Made by a program: the position numbers and the translations under genes. Positions 27,356-36,598 of a DNA stretch of 64,000 bases are shown here, piece after piece. A model generated the notes under the pieces. It did not search any database. It had not been told where the DNA came from and worked only from the letters and a program-made list of their open reading frames with translations. How positions within the stretch are numbered: position 1 is the stretch's first letter; each line of letters starts with the position of its first letter. Source of the stretch: SAR202 cluster bacterium (GTDB lineage Bacteria; Chloroflexota; Dehalococcoidia; Lucifugimonadales; UBA2962); contig VFGV01000003.1 in assembly GCA_009392275.1 (NCBI GenBank), forward strand, positions 28,759-92,758, in the 5' to 3' direction.

Positions 27356-27802
27356 ATGATAGTAGTTATCGGAGCTGATCACGGCGGATTTCCCTTAAAG
27401 GAAGATCTTTCTCAATTAATTAGTGATTTAGATCATGAAGTATTAGATGTTGGCGCACATGCCATTGATCCCCTAGATGACTACCCGGACTATGCCAAAG
27501 CGGTCGCTGAAGCGGTCGCTTCAGGAAAAGCCCAAAAAGGCATTATGCTTTGTGGCAGCGGGGTGGGAGCAGCAATTACTGCAAACAAAATTCAATCCGT
27601 AAGAGCTTCAGTCTGTCATGACACTTATTCTGCTCATCAAGGTGTTGAGCACGATGATATGAATGTTATATGTATTGGATCCAGAGTGATCGGAATAGAG
27701 CTCGCTCGAGATATTGTCACTGTTTTTATAAAAGCTAACTTTGTGCCAGAAGAAAAATATATAAGACGCCTGAATAAGATTAAGAATCTTGAAGATCTAT
27801 GA
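27356..27802 (+). CDS. rpiB: Ribose 5-phosphate isomerase B
   Basis: Interconverts ribose 5-phosphate and ribulose 5-phosphate in the pentose phosphate pathway (or allose-6-phosphate in some members). 148 residues with the family marks GADHGGFPLK (7-16), the DYPDYA segment, the catalytic Cys in LCGSGVGAAITANK (around 66-79) and the SAHQGVEHDDMNV segment with phosphate-binding residues. GAAAGAGAA lies before ATG 27356. It seems monocistronic: 153 nt on either side, with its own operator-like repeat upstream and the alaS promoter downstream. Confidence 0.95.
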   Translation: MIVVIGADHGGFPLKEDLSQLISDLDHEVLDVGAHAIDPLDDYPDYAKAVAEAVASGKAQKGIMLCGSGVGAAITANKIQSVRASVCHDTYSAHQGVEHDDMNVICIGSRVIGIELARDIVTVFIKANFVPEEKYIRRLNKIKNLEDL

Positions 27803-27820
27803 CTTGTGTCGAAATTTAAA

Positions 27821-27849
27821 TTGTTTCATATAATTGGAACCCATATAAT
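27821..27849 (+). promoter_or_regulatory. Sigma-70-type promoter of the alaS operon
   Basis: TTGTTT (27821-27826), a 17-nt spacer and a perfect TATAAT (27844-27849). Transcription would start near 27856, leaving a leader of about 90 nt before alaS. CATATAATT occurs twice, 15 nt apart, within this region. The leader shows no obvious T-box or hairpin to my eye. Confidence 0.65.
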
Positions 27850-27945
27850 TAACGTACTTTATCTAATACTAAAGGCAGCTAATAAACTTAACCAACTTAC
27901 ATCGATTAGGCTTCTTATGGCTACCATGTAACTGCTTTATTTAAA

Positions 27946-30609
27946 ATGATTACCAGTGAAAAAATAAGAGAATCTTTCCTTTCATATTTTGAAGAACAAG
28001 ACCATATGAGAATGGCTAGTGCTTCTTTAATCCCTGTTGGGGATCCTACCCTACTTCTAACTACGGCAGGCATGGTTCAATTTAAGCCATATTTCTCGGG
28101 TGAATCCACTCCTCCTCATCCAAGACTGACATCATCCCAAAAGTCTTTTCGGACTGTAGATATTGATGAAGTAGGAGATTCCACACATCTAACTTTCTTC
28201 GAAATGTTAGGAAACTTCAGTATTGGAGATTACTTCAAAAAAGATGCTATCAAGCACGGTTTAAACTGCCTATCTGAAAAAATGGGTCTAGAAAAAGATA
28301 AATTTGCAATCACGATACATACAACTGATGACGAAGCAGAAAGTCTTTGGATTGAGGCTGGCATTCCAAAAGATCGTATTTTCCGTTTTGGAGATGATGA
28401 TAACTGGTGGGGGCCAGCGGGGGCGGAAGGCCCATGTGGACCATGTAGTGAGCTGCATTATGATTTCGGGCCCAAACTGAGTTGTGGGAACAAAAATTGT
28501 GCACCAAACTGCACAAATAATATGCCAAATTCAAAAGAAACTTGTAAGCGTTATGTGGAGCTTTGGAATTTGGTATTTATGCAGTTCTATCATAAATTGG
28601 ATGGCACTCGTGAACCTCTGCCAGCTCCAAGTGTAGACACGGGAATGGGACTTGAACGGCTAACCGTAATTCTTCAAGATGCTAAAGACATATATGATAC
28701 AGATCTTTTTGAACCAATATTGGCTAAAGTATCTGATCTTTCCGGTAAAAATTATGGAGACAGTGGTGCAATCGACATAGCTTTTAGAGTTGTATCTGAA
28801 CATGCTCGTAGTGCTGTGTTCTTAATAGCAGATGGTGTAGTTCCTGGAAATGAAGATAGAGGCTACGTACTACGAAGAATAATCAGAAGAGCTATACGAT
28901 TTGGAAGAGTTCTTGGCTTAGAAGAAGGCTTTCTAGGGCCAATAGCTGATATTGTTATTAATAAGATGAAATCCGTTTATCCAGAGCTAAATCTTCATGA
29001 GAATTTTATTAAAACAGTTCTGTCTCTTGAAGAAAAACGTTTTACCAACGTATTCCAACAAGGATATCTCATACTTGATGAGGCTTTGGAAATATCTATT
29101 AAAAACAAGACCAACTTATCTGGTGAATTGGCATTCAAGCTATGGGACACATACGGGTTTCCATTAGAAATAACGTTAGAAATCGCTAGTGAAAAAAATG
29201 TATCAGTTGATGTTGAATCATTCAATTCAGAGATGGAAAGTCAGAAAAAGCGAGGAAGGGCTTCGGGTAAATTTGATGACGACAGGTCTAAAATTAAAGT
29301 TTATGAAAGTCTCTCAGTAGGATCTACTCAATTCTTAGGTTATAAACAGCTAGCTGCTGACACGGTGATTGTAGGACTAATATCTAATGATACCAAGGTA
29401 TCTACAGTTAAAGAGGGAGAGTCTATAGAAATAGTGATGCGAGAAACTCCTTTCTACCCAGAAGGTGGAGGTCAAGTTGGGGATGGTGGGCAAATTTCTG
29501 GAGATAATGGTGAAATTGAGATAAATGACACTCAAACCGTCATGCCTGGATTAATTGTTCATTTTGGCAAGGTTAAACAAGGTGAATTTACATTAGGTGA
29601 GAAAGTAGGAGCTTATGTACATCCAGTTCGAAGAGAAGATACCGCTAGGAATCATACGAGCACTCACTTAGTTCATGCTGCACTTAGGCAAGTTCTTGGC
29701 ACCCATGTCCGCCAGGCGGGTTCATATGTCGCATCGGATAAATTACGATTTGATTTTACTCATCCACAAGCAGTTACATTAAAAGAAATGAAACTCGTAC
29801 AAAAACTAGTTAACGAAAAAATTCGAGCAAACGCGAGAGTACAATCAAGTGAAGATGAATATACTAAAGCTATTGAGCGCGGAGCTTTAGCTTTTTTCGG
29901 AGACAAGTACGAACAAAAAGTTAGGCTAGTAGAAATAGCTAACGGAGCAACTTTCAGTTTCGAAGTTTGTGGAGGCACTCATGTTAAGTCAACTGGGGAA
30001 ATTGGATCAATGTATATCTTGTCTGAACAAAGTATTGGTTCGGGAATTAGGAGACTTGAGGCGGTAAGTGGTCGAGAGTCAGAAAGAATGGCCTGGGACA
30101 TTTTGCAGCGACAAGAGAAAGTTTCACAATTATTGCAAGCATCCTCAACAGAAATTGAGTCTCGTATAGAAAAACTTGTAGAGGAAAATAATCAATTAAA
30201 ACGGCGCTCTGAAGAATCGGAGCGAAGGTCAGCATTGAATTCTGTAGCTGGTTTACTAGAAAAAACACAAACTATAGGAGGCATATCAGTATTATCTCAG
30301 AGAGTTGAGGCGCCAGATCAGGATACTCTAAGAAATATCGGAGACTGGCTTAGGGATAAATTGGGTAGCGGTATCGTTGTGGTTGGCACTGTTATTAATG
30401 ATCGACCTCAATTAGTAGCTATGGTTACAAAAGACTTGATCTCAAAAGGACTTGATGCTTCAAAAATTGCTAAAACTTCAGCTAAAGTTATGCAAGGTGG
30501 TGGCGGTGGTAGGCCCGACGTTGCTCAGGCGGGAGGTAAATTAGCTGAAAAATTAGATGAAGCGCTTAGTAAAGTGCCTGAGATAGTTGAATCCAGCATT
30601 AAGAGCTAG
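27946..30609 (+). CDS. alaS: Alanyl-tRNA synthetase
   Basis: Charges tRNA-Ala. 887 residues with all four parts: class II catalytic domain (FFEMLGNFSIGDY, GMGLERL), tRNA-recognition helices, editing domain with the zinc motif NHTSTHLVHAAL (HxxxH) and CGGTHV, then a coiled coil and C-terminal C-Ala domain ending with the GGGGGRPDVAQAGG loop typical of the family. Two Cys clusters (CGPCSELHY and CGNKNCAPNC) mark a zinc insert in the catalytic domain. The start at ATG 27946 is ordinary. It opens a five-gene plus-strand run with ruvX, aroE, aroKB and tgt. Confidence 0.97.
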   Translation: MITSEKIRESFLSYFEEQDHMRMASASLIPVGDPTLLLTTAGMVQFKPYFSGESTPPHPRLTSSQKSFRTVDIDEVGDSTHLTFFEMLGNFSIGDYFKKDAIKHGLNCLSEKMGLEKDKFAITIHTTDDEAESLWIEAGIPKDRIFRFGDDDNWWGPAGAEGPCGPCSELHYDFGPKLSCGNKNCAPNCTNNMPNSKETCKRYVELWNLVFMQFYHKLDGTREPLPAPSVDTGMGLERLTVILQDAKDIYDTDLFEPILAKVSDLSGKNYGDSGAIDIAFRVVSEHARSAVFLIADGVVPGNEDRGYVLRRIIRRAIRFGRVLGLEEGFLGPIADIVINKMKSVYPELNLHENFIKTVLSLEEKRFTNVFQQGYLILDEALEISIKNKTNLSGELAFKLWDTYGFPLEITLEIASEKNVSVDVESFNSEMESQKKRGRASGKFDDDRSKIKVYESLSVGSTQFLGYKQLAADTVIVGLISNDTKVSTVKEGESIEIVMRETPFYPEGGGQVGDGGQISGDNGEIEINDTQTVMPGLIVHFGKVKQGEFTLGEKVGAYVHPVRREDTARNHTSTHLVHAALRQVLGTHVRQAGSYVASDKLRFDFTHPQAVTLKEMKLVQKLVNEKIRANARVQSSEDEYTKAIERGALAFFGDKYEQKVRLVEIANGATFSFEVCGGTHVKSTGEIGSMYILSEQSIGSGIRRLEAVSGRESERMAWDILQRQEKVSQLLQASSTEIESRIEKLVEENNQLKRRSEESERRSALNSVAGLLEKTQTIGGISVLSQRVEAPDQDTLRNIGDWLRDKLGSGIVVVGTVINDRPQLVAMVTKDLISKGLDASKIAKTSAKVMQGGGGGRPDVAQAGGKLAEKLDEALSKVPEIVESSIKS

Positions 30610-30615
30610 TAGAAC

Positions 30616-31047
30616 ATGAGTAATGTCTCTCGGGTCTTTATTGGGGTTGACCTTGGAGATAAACGTATTGGATTGTCTAAAAGTGATCCTCTAGGATTAA
30701 TTGCTAGTCCAATTAAAACCATACCATCTGTAAATATCGACAAAGACATCCAAAATATAGTGGAATTTGCGAACGAATGCGAAGCGCAGAAAATCATAAT
30801 CGGCCTGCCGTTACTTATGTCCGGTGAAAAGGGATTTCAAGCAAATAAAGCGTCTGATTTCGTAAAGCTTTTATCTGATAATACCTCAATACCTGTACAA
30901 GCTGAGGATGAAAGATTATCTTCTAAAGAAGCTGAAAATATACTAAGTTTTAATCGACAAAAACTGCCAACAAAAAATAAACCTTTGGATTCTTATGCAG
31001 CGGCAATAATTCTACAGAGGTATTTAGACAAGATAAACAGGGGCTGA
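30616..31047 (+). CDS. ruvX: Putative Holliday junction resolvase RuvX/YqgF
   Basis: RNase H-fold nuclease family linked to pre-16S rRNA 5' processing and junction resolution. 143 residues: GVDLGDKRIGLSKSD (9-23, catalytic Asp11), the IIGLPLLMSGEKG stretch with the second active site region, Glu in QAEDERLSSKEAE, and Asp in KPLDSYAAAIILQ. The start is 6 nt after the alaS stop; alaS-yqgF adjacency is common in bacteria, which supports the call. AroE follows 6 nt later. Confidence 0.93.
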   Translation: MSNVSRVFIGVDLGDKRIGLSKSDPLGLIASPIKTIPSVNIDKDIQNIVEFANECEAQKIIIGLPLLMSGEKGFQANKASDFVKLLSDNTSIPVQAEDERLSSKEAENILSFNRQKLPTKNKPLDSYAAAIILQRYLDKINRG

Positions 31048-31053
31048 ATCAAC

Positions 31054-31899
31054 ATGAAACGAATAGGAATACTTGGGTACCCGCTTTCGCATTCGATTTC
31101 TCCCGAATTCCAACAAGCTGCACTGGATCATCATGAAATCAAAGCAACTTTCCATCGATGGGAGGTGACTGCAGATGATCTTAATTCATTCTTTGAAACA
31201 ATCAGGGATAGTAACTTCATAGGCGCCTCAGTTACTATTCCATACAAAGAAAAATGTTTAGATTTAGTTGATGAAATAACCGAATCAGCGCGCCTAATTG
31301 GAGCAATAAATTGTATCGTTAACCGCGACAATGTGCTCGTTGGACACAATACTGACGGTTCTGGTTTTATAAGAGCATTGAAAACAAAATATGGTTTCGA
31401 GCCAAGCGGTAAAAAAGTGCTTATAATCGGGGCGGGCGGTGCAGCCAAGGCTATAGCATATTCATTAATCCAGGAAGGTATTAGTCAACTTACCATAGCT
31501 AATAGGACAATCACTCGCGCAGAAGAATTGGCTCAACGCTTGGAACGAAATGGGCTGAAGATAAATTCAATTAAATTAGACAAGCAAACCTTGGTAGCTC
31601 CTTTAAGTAATGTAGATCTCATAGTAAACACTACATCAATAGGAATGAAAAATGGACCAGACCCTCAGCATTCTCCAATACCCCCTGATTTAATACCACA
31701 GAATGCCATAATAAATGATATAGTCTATAACCCAATTGAGACCCCATTGATTAAGGCGGCTAAACTTAAACAAGCCCCAACAATCGGAGGCCTGGACATG
31801 CTTGTGTATCAAGGTGTAGAAGCGTTTGAATTATGGACAAAAACACTTGCGCCTGAAACTATTATGTATGATGCTGCGCAAAAGGCTTTAAGATCATGA
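31054..31899 (+). CDS. aroE: Shikimate dehydrogenase (NADP+)
   Basis: Reduces 3-dehydroshikimate to shikimate. 281 residues: substrate-domain motif GYPLSHSISP (7-16), the catalytic Lys in VTIPYKE and Asp in HNTDGSGF, then the Rossmann loop IGAGGAAKA and NRT that reads NADP. Length and order are standard. Its stop overlaps the start of aroKB by 4 bp (ATGA), so the steps are translationally coupled and the pathway order is maintained in the operon. Confidence 0.96.
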   Translation: MKRIGILGYPLSHSISPEFQQAALDHHEIKATFHRWEVTADDLNSFFETIRDSNFIGASVTIPYKEKCLDLVDEITESARLIGAINCIVNRDNVLVGHNTDGSGFIRALKTKYGFEPSGKKVLIIGAGGAAKAIAYSLIQEGISQLTIANRTITRAEELAQRLERNGLKINSIKLDKQTLVAPLSNVDLIVNTTSIGMKNGPDPQHSPIPPDLIPQNAIINDIVYNPIETPLIKAAKLKQAPTIGGLDMLVYQGVEAFELWTKTLAPETIMYDAAQKALRS

Positions 31900-33545
31900 A
31901 TAAAAATATTGTTTTTCTAACTGGATTTTCGGGAACTGGCAAAACCACCGTGGGTAGCTTGGTTGCTGAACTTCTTGGGTGGAAGTTTGTGGATATAGAC
32001 GAAGAAATTAGCATGGAATCCGGTCAAGATATTAGCCAAATTTTTGCAAGCCATGGAGAATCAACATTCAGGAACCTGGAACACAAGAAGCTTGTGGAAA
32101 CAGTAAATGGTGAAAACTTGATAATATCCACGGGCGGTGGAATATTAACTGATAACAGAAACCAATCGGTAATGGCCAATTGCGGCTTTACAATATGTTT
32201 AGAAGCTAACGTAGAGACGATTATTAATCGGTTGAAACAGGATGCTTCTTCAGAAATCCGTCCAATGATTAATGATGATTTATCATCAGACTCTGTTTTA
32301 AAGCTAAAATCAAATCGCCAGTATCTATATTCAAAAGCGGACTGGACAATACATACAGATAAGCTATCCCCAAAGACTACTGCTAACGAAATCATCAGAG
32401 CAATAAAATTGATTAATCAAGCAAGAAATACACAAGTTTCGAAAATCGCCCCTAAAGAATTATCCAGTTTGGTGGACACAAAAAACGGAGAATATCCTAT
32501 CTGGGTATCTCAAGGGAACTTAGGAACAATAGGAGCCAGATTAAAGAAACTCGTTAGTCCATCGGTTGGCTACATAATTACAGACCAAGGTGCGAGTATA
32601 TATGCACGTGAAGTACAAAAATCTATGGAATCCAGCGGAGTAAAGTCTCACTCTTTTACTATGGAGCCAGGAGAAGAGCATAAAAATTTATCTACAGTGG
32701 AATTAATTTATAAGTGGCTTGCGGAGCGTAAAGCAGAGAGAAATCATGTGATTATTGCAGTTGGTGGTGGCGTTGTCGGAGATTTGGCCGGTTTTGTTGC
32801 GGCAACCTATCTTAGAGGAATGCCAGTTGTGCATGTTCCAACGACTCTTCTTGCCATGATGGATTCCTCAATTGGAGGGAAAACCGGTGTTGATCTTATA
32901 CAAGGCAAGAACTTAGTCGGTAGTTTTCATCAACCTAAATTTGTATTAGTAGACACAAATACTCTTGTAACACTTCCAAAAAGAATTCTAACTGAAGGCT
33001 GGGCAGAAGGCTTAAAACATGGCCTAGCACTTGATAAATCATTACTAGAACATTTTGAACAGAATGCCTCAGATCTAAAAAAACTAGACTTAGATATCAC
33101 CACAAAGTTAATAAAACACAGCATAGCTATAAAGGCAGAAAAGGTCACGGAAGACGAGTTTGAGAAACTTGGAAAACGGATATTACTTAATTATGGTCAT
33201 ACGATTGGACACGCTATTGAATCTATTACCAAATATTCATCATACCTCCACGGAGAAGCTGTGAGTATCGGTATGATGGCAGCAGGCCATATTTCTGTAG
33301 CTAAAAACCTATTAAGTATTGATGAGCTAGCAAGACAAGAATCATTATTAAAAACATTTGATTTACCCGTTAAATTTAAAAATATAAATATTGACGATAT
33401 AAAGACTAGAATTGTGTCTGATAAAAAACGTTCCAAAGGTAAGATTCATTGGGTGTTATTAAAGGGCATTGGATCAGCCACAACGAATTCGGAAGTGACC
33501 GATCTTGAAATAACGCAAGCTCTTAAAAACGTCAGTTCAGCTTAA
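31896..33545 (+). CDS. aroKB: Bifunctional shikimate kinase / 3-dehydroquinate synthase (AroK-AroB fusion)
   Basis: Two shikimate-pathway enzymes in one 549-residue chain. Residues 1-170 are shikimate kinase: P-loop GFSGTGKTT (10-18), FVDIDEEI, and STGGGILTD. Residues about 190-549 are 3-dehydroquinate synthase: GGGVVGDLAGFVAATYLRG, VPTTLLAMMDSSIGGKTGV, AEGLKHGLA and NYGHTIGHAIE with zinc-binding His. No frameshift is needed; the linker is about 20 residues. AroKB fusions occur in several Chloroflexota and other bacteria. The enzymes are not sequential (AroB is step 2, AroK step 5), and aroE sits just before. Confidence 0.95.
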   Translation: MNKNIVFLTGFSGTGKTTVGSLVAELLGWKFVDIDEEISMESGQDISQIFASHGESTFRNLEHKKLVETVNGENLIISTGGGILTDNRNQSVMANCGFTICLEANVETIINRLKQDASSEIRPMINDDLSSDSVLKLKSNRQYLYSKADWTIHTDKLSPKTTANEIIRAIKLINQARNTQVSKIAPKELSSLVDTKNGEYPIWVSQGNLGTIGARLKKLVSPSVGYIITDQGASIYAREVQKSMESSGVKSHSFTMEPGEEHKNLSTVELIYKWLAERKAERNHVIIAVGGGVVGDLAGFVAATYLRGMPVVHVPTTLLAMMDSSIGGKTGVDLIQGKNLVGSFHQPKFVLVDTNTLVTLPKRILTEGWAEGLKHGLALDKSLLEHFEQNASDLKKLDLDITTKLIKHSIAIKAEKVTEDEFEKLGKRILLNYGHTIGHAIESITKYSSYLHGEAVSIGMMAAGHISVAKNLLSIDELARQESLLKTFDLPVKFKNINIDDIKTRIVSDKKRSKGKIHWVLLKGIGSATTNSEVTDLEITQALKNVSSA

Positions 33546-33572
33546 TTTATAAACTAAGAAAGATCTAATAAC

Positions 33573-34733
33573 TTGATTTTTAAGTTAGAAGCCACAGATG
33601 GACGAGCTAGAAGAGGATCTATTCATACCGCAAAAGGAATGATAGATACTCCTGTATTTATGCCAGTAGGCACCCAGGCTAGTGTTAAATCTCTAGATCC
33701 CAATGACTTATCTAAACTAAATGCACAAATTATTCTTGGAAACACCTATCATCTATATCTAAGACCAGGTGTTGAATTAATCAAAGATTTGGGTGGATTA
33801 GGAAAATTCATGGGTTGGGACGGACCGATTTTAACGGACTCAGGTGGCTTCCAGGGCTTTAGCCTAGGTAGGTTAATGAGAACGGATGAAGCTGGAATCG
33901 AGTTTACATCACATCTAGATGGTTCAACGCATATGTTCACTCCAGAAAAAGTAATTGATTATCAAGAATCTTTAGGTTCAGATATTGTGATGCCTTTAGA
34001 CTGGTGTGTTGAACTTCCCAACGAATTTGATACGTTAAAAACAGCCGTAGAAAGAACCACTTTATGGGCAGAACGATCACTTCACTCAAAAAGAACCAAT
34101 GAATATGCTCTTTTTGGTATTGTCCAGGGAGGAACTGAAAAAACACTAAGAGAATTGTCAGCCAAGCAAATTACTAGCTTAAATTTCGAAGGATATTCAA
34201 TTGGAGGATTAAGTGTAGGAGAAACAAAATCAAAAATGTATGACATTACTTCCTTTACTACCGAGTTGTTGCCAGAAGATAAACCAAGGTATTTGATGGG
34301 AGTTGGATCGCCGGAAGACCTAGTCGAATGTGTCGCTGTTGGGATAGATATGTTCGATTGTGTTTTGCCTACAAGAGTGGCTAGAAACGGAAGCTTATTC
34401 ACTTCTAAAGGGAAAATTAATATAGTCGGTAAAAAGTATAGAAACCTGAATCAACCTGTAGATTTAAGATGCGATTGTTATACATGTGTGAATTTTACGG
34501 CGAGCTATTTAAGTCATCTGTTCCGAAGTAAGGAACTACTGAGTTACCGACTAGCATCAATACACAACTTGCATTTCATCACTAATTTGATGGCCAAAAT
34601 CAGAAACTCAATTAAACTCGGAGAATTTAATGAGTTTAAAAATTGCTTTTTAAACGAATATCGTCCGACCAACGAAAAACTTAGAATTGATCAAAAACAA
34701 AAATGGTTAGATATTAAAAAAGGGAACTTTTAG
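33573..34733 (+). CDS. tgt: tRNA-guanine transglycosylase (queuine tRNA-ribosyltransferase)
   Basis: Exchanges guanine-34 for preQ1 in GUN-anticodon tRNAs. 386 residues: TDSGGFQGFSLG with the base-contacting Asp (Gly where Val is usual), LDWC, GIVQGG, GGLSVGE, the nucleophile Asp in MFDCVLPTR, and zinc site CDCYTCVNF with a later His. The Cys in LDWC and Val in GGLSVGE are those of the bacterial preQ1-using enzyme. The start is TTG 33573; no ATG fits, and upstream there is an in-frame stop. It ends the alaS operon, 27 nt after aroKB. Confidence 0.94.
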   Translation: MIFKLEATDGRARRGSIHTAKGMIDTPVFMPVGTQASVKSLDPNDLSKLNAQIILGNTYHLYLRPGVELIKDLGGLGKFMGWDGPILTDSGGFQGFSLGRLMRTDEAGIEFTSHLDGSTHMFTPEKVIDYQESLGSDIVMPLDWCVELPNEFDTLKTAVERTTLWAERSLHSKRTNEYALFGIVQGGTEKTLRELSAKQITSLNFEGYSIGGLSVGETKSKMYDITSFTTELLPEDKPRYLMGVGSPEDLVECVAVGIDMFDCVLPTRVARNGSLFTSKGKINIVGKKYRNLNQPVDLRCDCYTCVNFTASYLSHLFRSKELLSYRLASIHNLHFITNLMAKIRNSIKLGEFNEFKNCFLNEYRPTNEKLRIDQKQKWLDIKKGNF

Positions 34734-34743
34734 AAATAAGAGT

Positions 34744-35022
34744 TTAATATCCACCAGCCACAGCAGGCACAATGGAAATCTCATCTCCAGAGTTAGTAGC
34801 GGTATCCAGGCCATCCAAAAATCTAACGTCTTCCCCATTGATATAAACATTAACAAAATTTCTTAACGAACCTGATTCGTCACATAGCCTATCTTTGATA
34901 CCTGGATAAGCTTCGTTTAAAGCCTCCACGACAGCAGCCAGGCTTTCTGCTTCAACGCTTACTTTATCTGCTCCATTTGTGATTCTACGTAACGGGGCTG
35001 GAATCCTAACATCAATACTCAT
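34744..35022 (-). CDS. MoaD/ThiS-like sulfur-carrier protein with C-terminal Gly-Gly-Tyr
   Basis: Ubiquitin-fold small carrier, 92 residues: VDVRIPAPLR start, the NVYINGEDVRF strand, the DGLDTATNSGDEISIVPAVAGGY end. Such proteins carry sulfur as a thiocarboxylate on a terminal Gly-Gly, made by a ThiF/MoeB-type enzyme. Here Gly90-Gly91 is followed by Tyr92, so it would need trimming before activation, as in carriers processed by JAMM proteases. It is the last gene of a three-gene minus-strand run with the NIL protein and threonine synthase, not with moa or thi genes. That context points to amino-acid sulfur chemistry, but this is inference. Confidence 0.85.
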   Translation of the reverse strand: MSIDVRIPAPLRRITNGADKVSVEAESLAAVVEALNEAYPGIKDRLCDESGSLRNFVNVYINGEDVRFLDGLDTATNSGDEISIVPAVAGGY

Positions 35023-35042
35023 ATTTTATAAAACCTCTAATA

Positions 35043-35285
35043 TTAACCTTCGACTACATCACCAGAGATTGGGTCTACACGGACACACTTGGTAGCAACC
35101 CAATCTAAAGCTTTCTGTATTTCGTTCTCGTCTCCCTCTATTTCTAGTACAACCCATCCCATATCTTCCCTAACATCGGCTCTTCTAATGTTTGTTACAA
35201 GATCAAAATCTTTGCTCAACATCGAAATAATTGGTTCTTTTATCATCTCTTGTTCGTAAGTGAATTTTACTCTTTTAATAGGCAT
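35043..35285 (-). CDS. NIL-domain protein
   Basis: Bare NIL domain of 80 residues: KRVKFTYEQEMIKEPIISML, a FDLVTNIRRADV strand and the MGWVVLEIEGDENEIQKAL core, closely matching the domain at the end of methionine ABC transporter ATPases and in ferredoxin fusions linked to homocysteine synthesis in anaerobes. Its stop falls 20 nt before the MoaD-like start, and its start codon meets the threonine synthase stop (shared position 35285). It has no ferredoxin or transporter part. Likely role is sensing or binding a sulfur amino acid, or acting as a scaffold for the operon enzyme; unproven. Confidence 0.85.
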   Translation of the reverse strand: MPIKRVKFTYEQEMIKEPIISMLSKDFDLVTNIRRADVREDMGWVVLEIEGDENEIQKALDWVATKCVRVDPISGDVVEG

Positions 35286-36523
35286 TATAAGCTCCTTTTA
35301 TTCCAAACATTAAGAGCGTCTTGAAACGATTTATAATCTGGATTCGTAAACACTGGGTCAGCAGCATCTTCGATCACTTCTACCGTTTTAAGACCGTTAC
35401 CTGTTACAAAAGCTACCACCACCTCATCAGCTGAAATTATACCTCTTTTAGCAAGCGACCTTAAAGCTGATATTACAACTCCTCCAGCTGTTTCAGTAAA
35501 GATACCTTCTGTTTCAGCAAGCAGTTTCATACACTCGGCTACTTCGGGTTCTGGAACTCTCACAGCATTACCTTTAGTTTCAGCTATAGTTTTAAGCGCA
35601 TAAAACCCATCAGCTGGATTACCAATAGCTAACGATTTAGCTATTGTTTCAGGCTTAACAGGTTTGACATGATATGTACCCTGCTCAAATGCCTCAACAA
35701 TTGGTGAACATCCATCTGGCTGAGCTAAATCCATGAATGTATTTACTGATTCAAGCAGGCCAAGATCCTTCAGTTCATTTAACCCCTTCCAGATTTTTGT
35801 GAACAAAGAGCCGGAAGCAGCGGGAACTATACATCTATCTGGAGCACGCCAACCAAGCTGTTCGGCAACCTCATAGCCTAAAGTTTTACTCCCCTCACTA
35901 TAATATGGCCTCATATTAACATTGACAAAGGCCCATCTATGATTGTCTGCTAATTCACTACATAAACGGTTTACTTCATCGTACGTACCATCAACTGCAA
36001 CTAATGTCGATCCATATATAGCAGCCCCAAGTATTTTGCCTTGTTCAAGATCAGATGGAAAAAAAACTTTTGTGTCCATTTTTGCTTTAGCTCCGTGCGC
36101 AGAAACTGATCCAGCCAAATTTCCAGTTGACGCACAAGCCAGTGTCTCAAAACCGAATTCTAAAGCTTTGTTTGTAGCAACAGAAACCACTCTATCTTTA
36201 AATGAAAATGTGGGGTTTGTACTATCATTTTTTATATATAAATTATTTAAACCTAGTGTTTTACCAAGGTTTTCAGCCTTAACTAAAGGTGTGAATCCCG
36301 TGCCCATATCGATTCCAGAATCTCTCGTAACAGGCAATAAGTCTTCGTATCTCCATATTGATAAAGGACCTTTTTGAATTTTGTCTTTAGAAATTACTTT
36401 TTTGATAGCTTCATAGTCATACCCTACTTCTAAGGGGCCAAAACAAAACTCACATACATGCTCTGGTGCTACGGGATATTCCCGACCACATTCACGACAA
36501 TATAAACACTTTATATATGACAC
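35285..36523 (-). CDS. thrC: Threonine synthase-like PLP enzyme with N-terminal zinc ribbon
   Basis: Fold type II PLP enzyme of 412 residues that, in the family, converts O-phosphohomoserine to threonine. A zinc ribbon (Cys9-x2-Cys12 and Cys24-x2-Cys27, with Cys6) precedes the catalytic domain. Lys109 in TFSFKDR is the Schiff base; ASTGNLAGSVSAHGAKA binds phosphate of PLP and PAASGSLFTKIWKG follows. GTG 36523 is the start (weak GAG site). The operon adds a NIL protein and a MoaD-like carrier, so use of a carrier thiocarboxylate on an activated homoserine is conceivable; plain threonine synthesis is the default. Promoter and 5' hairpin are listed separately. Confidence 0.88.
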   Translation of the reverse strand: MSYIKCLYCRECGREYPVAPEHVCEFCFGPLEVGYDYEAIKKVISKDKIQKGPLSIWRYEDLLPVTRDSGIDMGTGFTPLVKAENLGKTLGLNNLYIKNDSTNPTFSFKDRVVSVATNKALEFGFETLACASTGNLAGSVSAHGAKAKMDTKVFFPSDLEQGKILGAAIYGSTLVAVDGTYDEVNRLCSELADNHRWAFVNVNMRPYYSEGSKTLGYEVAEQLGWRAPDRCIVPAASGSLFTKIWKGLNELKDLGLLESVNTFMDLAQPDGCSPIVEAFEQGTYHVKPVKPETIAKSLAIGNPADGFYALKTIAETKGNAVRVPEPEVAECMKLLAETEGIFTETAGGVVISALRSLAKRGIISADEVVVAFVTGNGLKTVEVIEDAADPVFTNPDYKSFQDALNVWNKRSL

Positions 36524-36566
36524 TTAATTTCTCAGGTTTCACTAATAATACTCTAAACATTATAAA

Positions 36567-36590
36567 TCGCGGGTGTAGACTGCCCCGCGA
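36567..36590 (-). promoter_or_regulatory. GC-rich hairpin at the 5' end of the thrC operon mRNA
   Basis: TCGCGGG and CCCGCGA pair perfectly (7 bp, five of them G-C) around a 10-nt loop, the only such GC-rich block in a long AT-rich spacer. On the minus strand it would begin about 2 nt after the predicted transcription start near 36592, and about 45 nt before the GTG start of thrC. There is no T-run after it, so it is not a simple terminator; mRNA stabilisation or a leader control element fits better. Confidence 0.5.
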
Positions 36591-36598
36591 CTAATCTG

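Noticed and set aside
35943..36377. Antisense frame of 144 residues in thrC
   Set aside because: Shadow of a strongly conserved enzyme.
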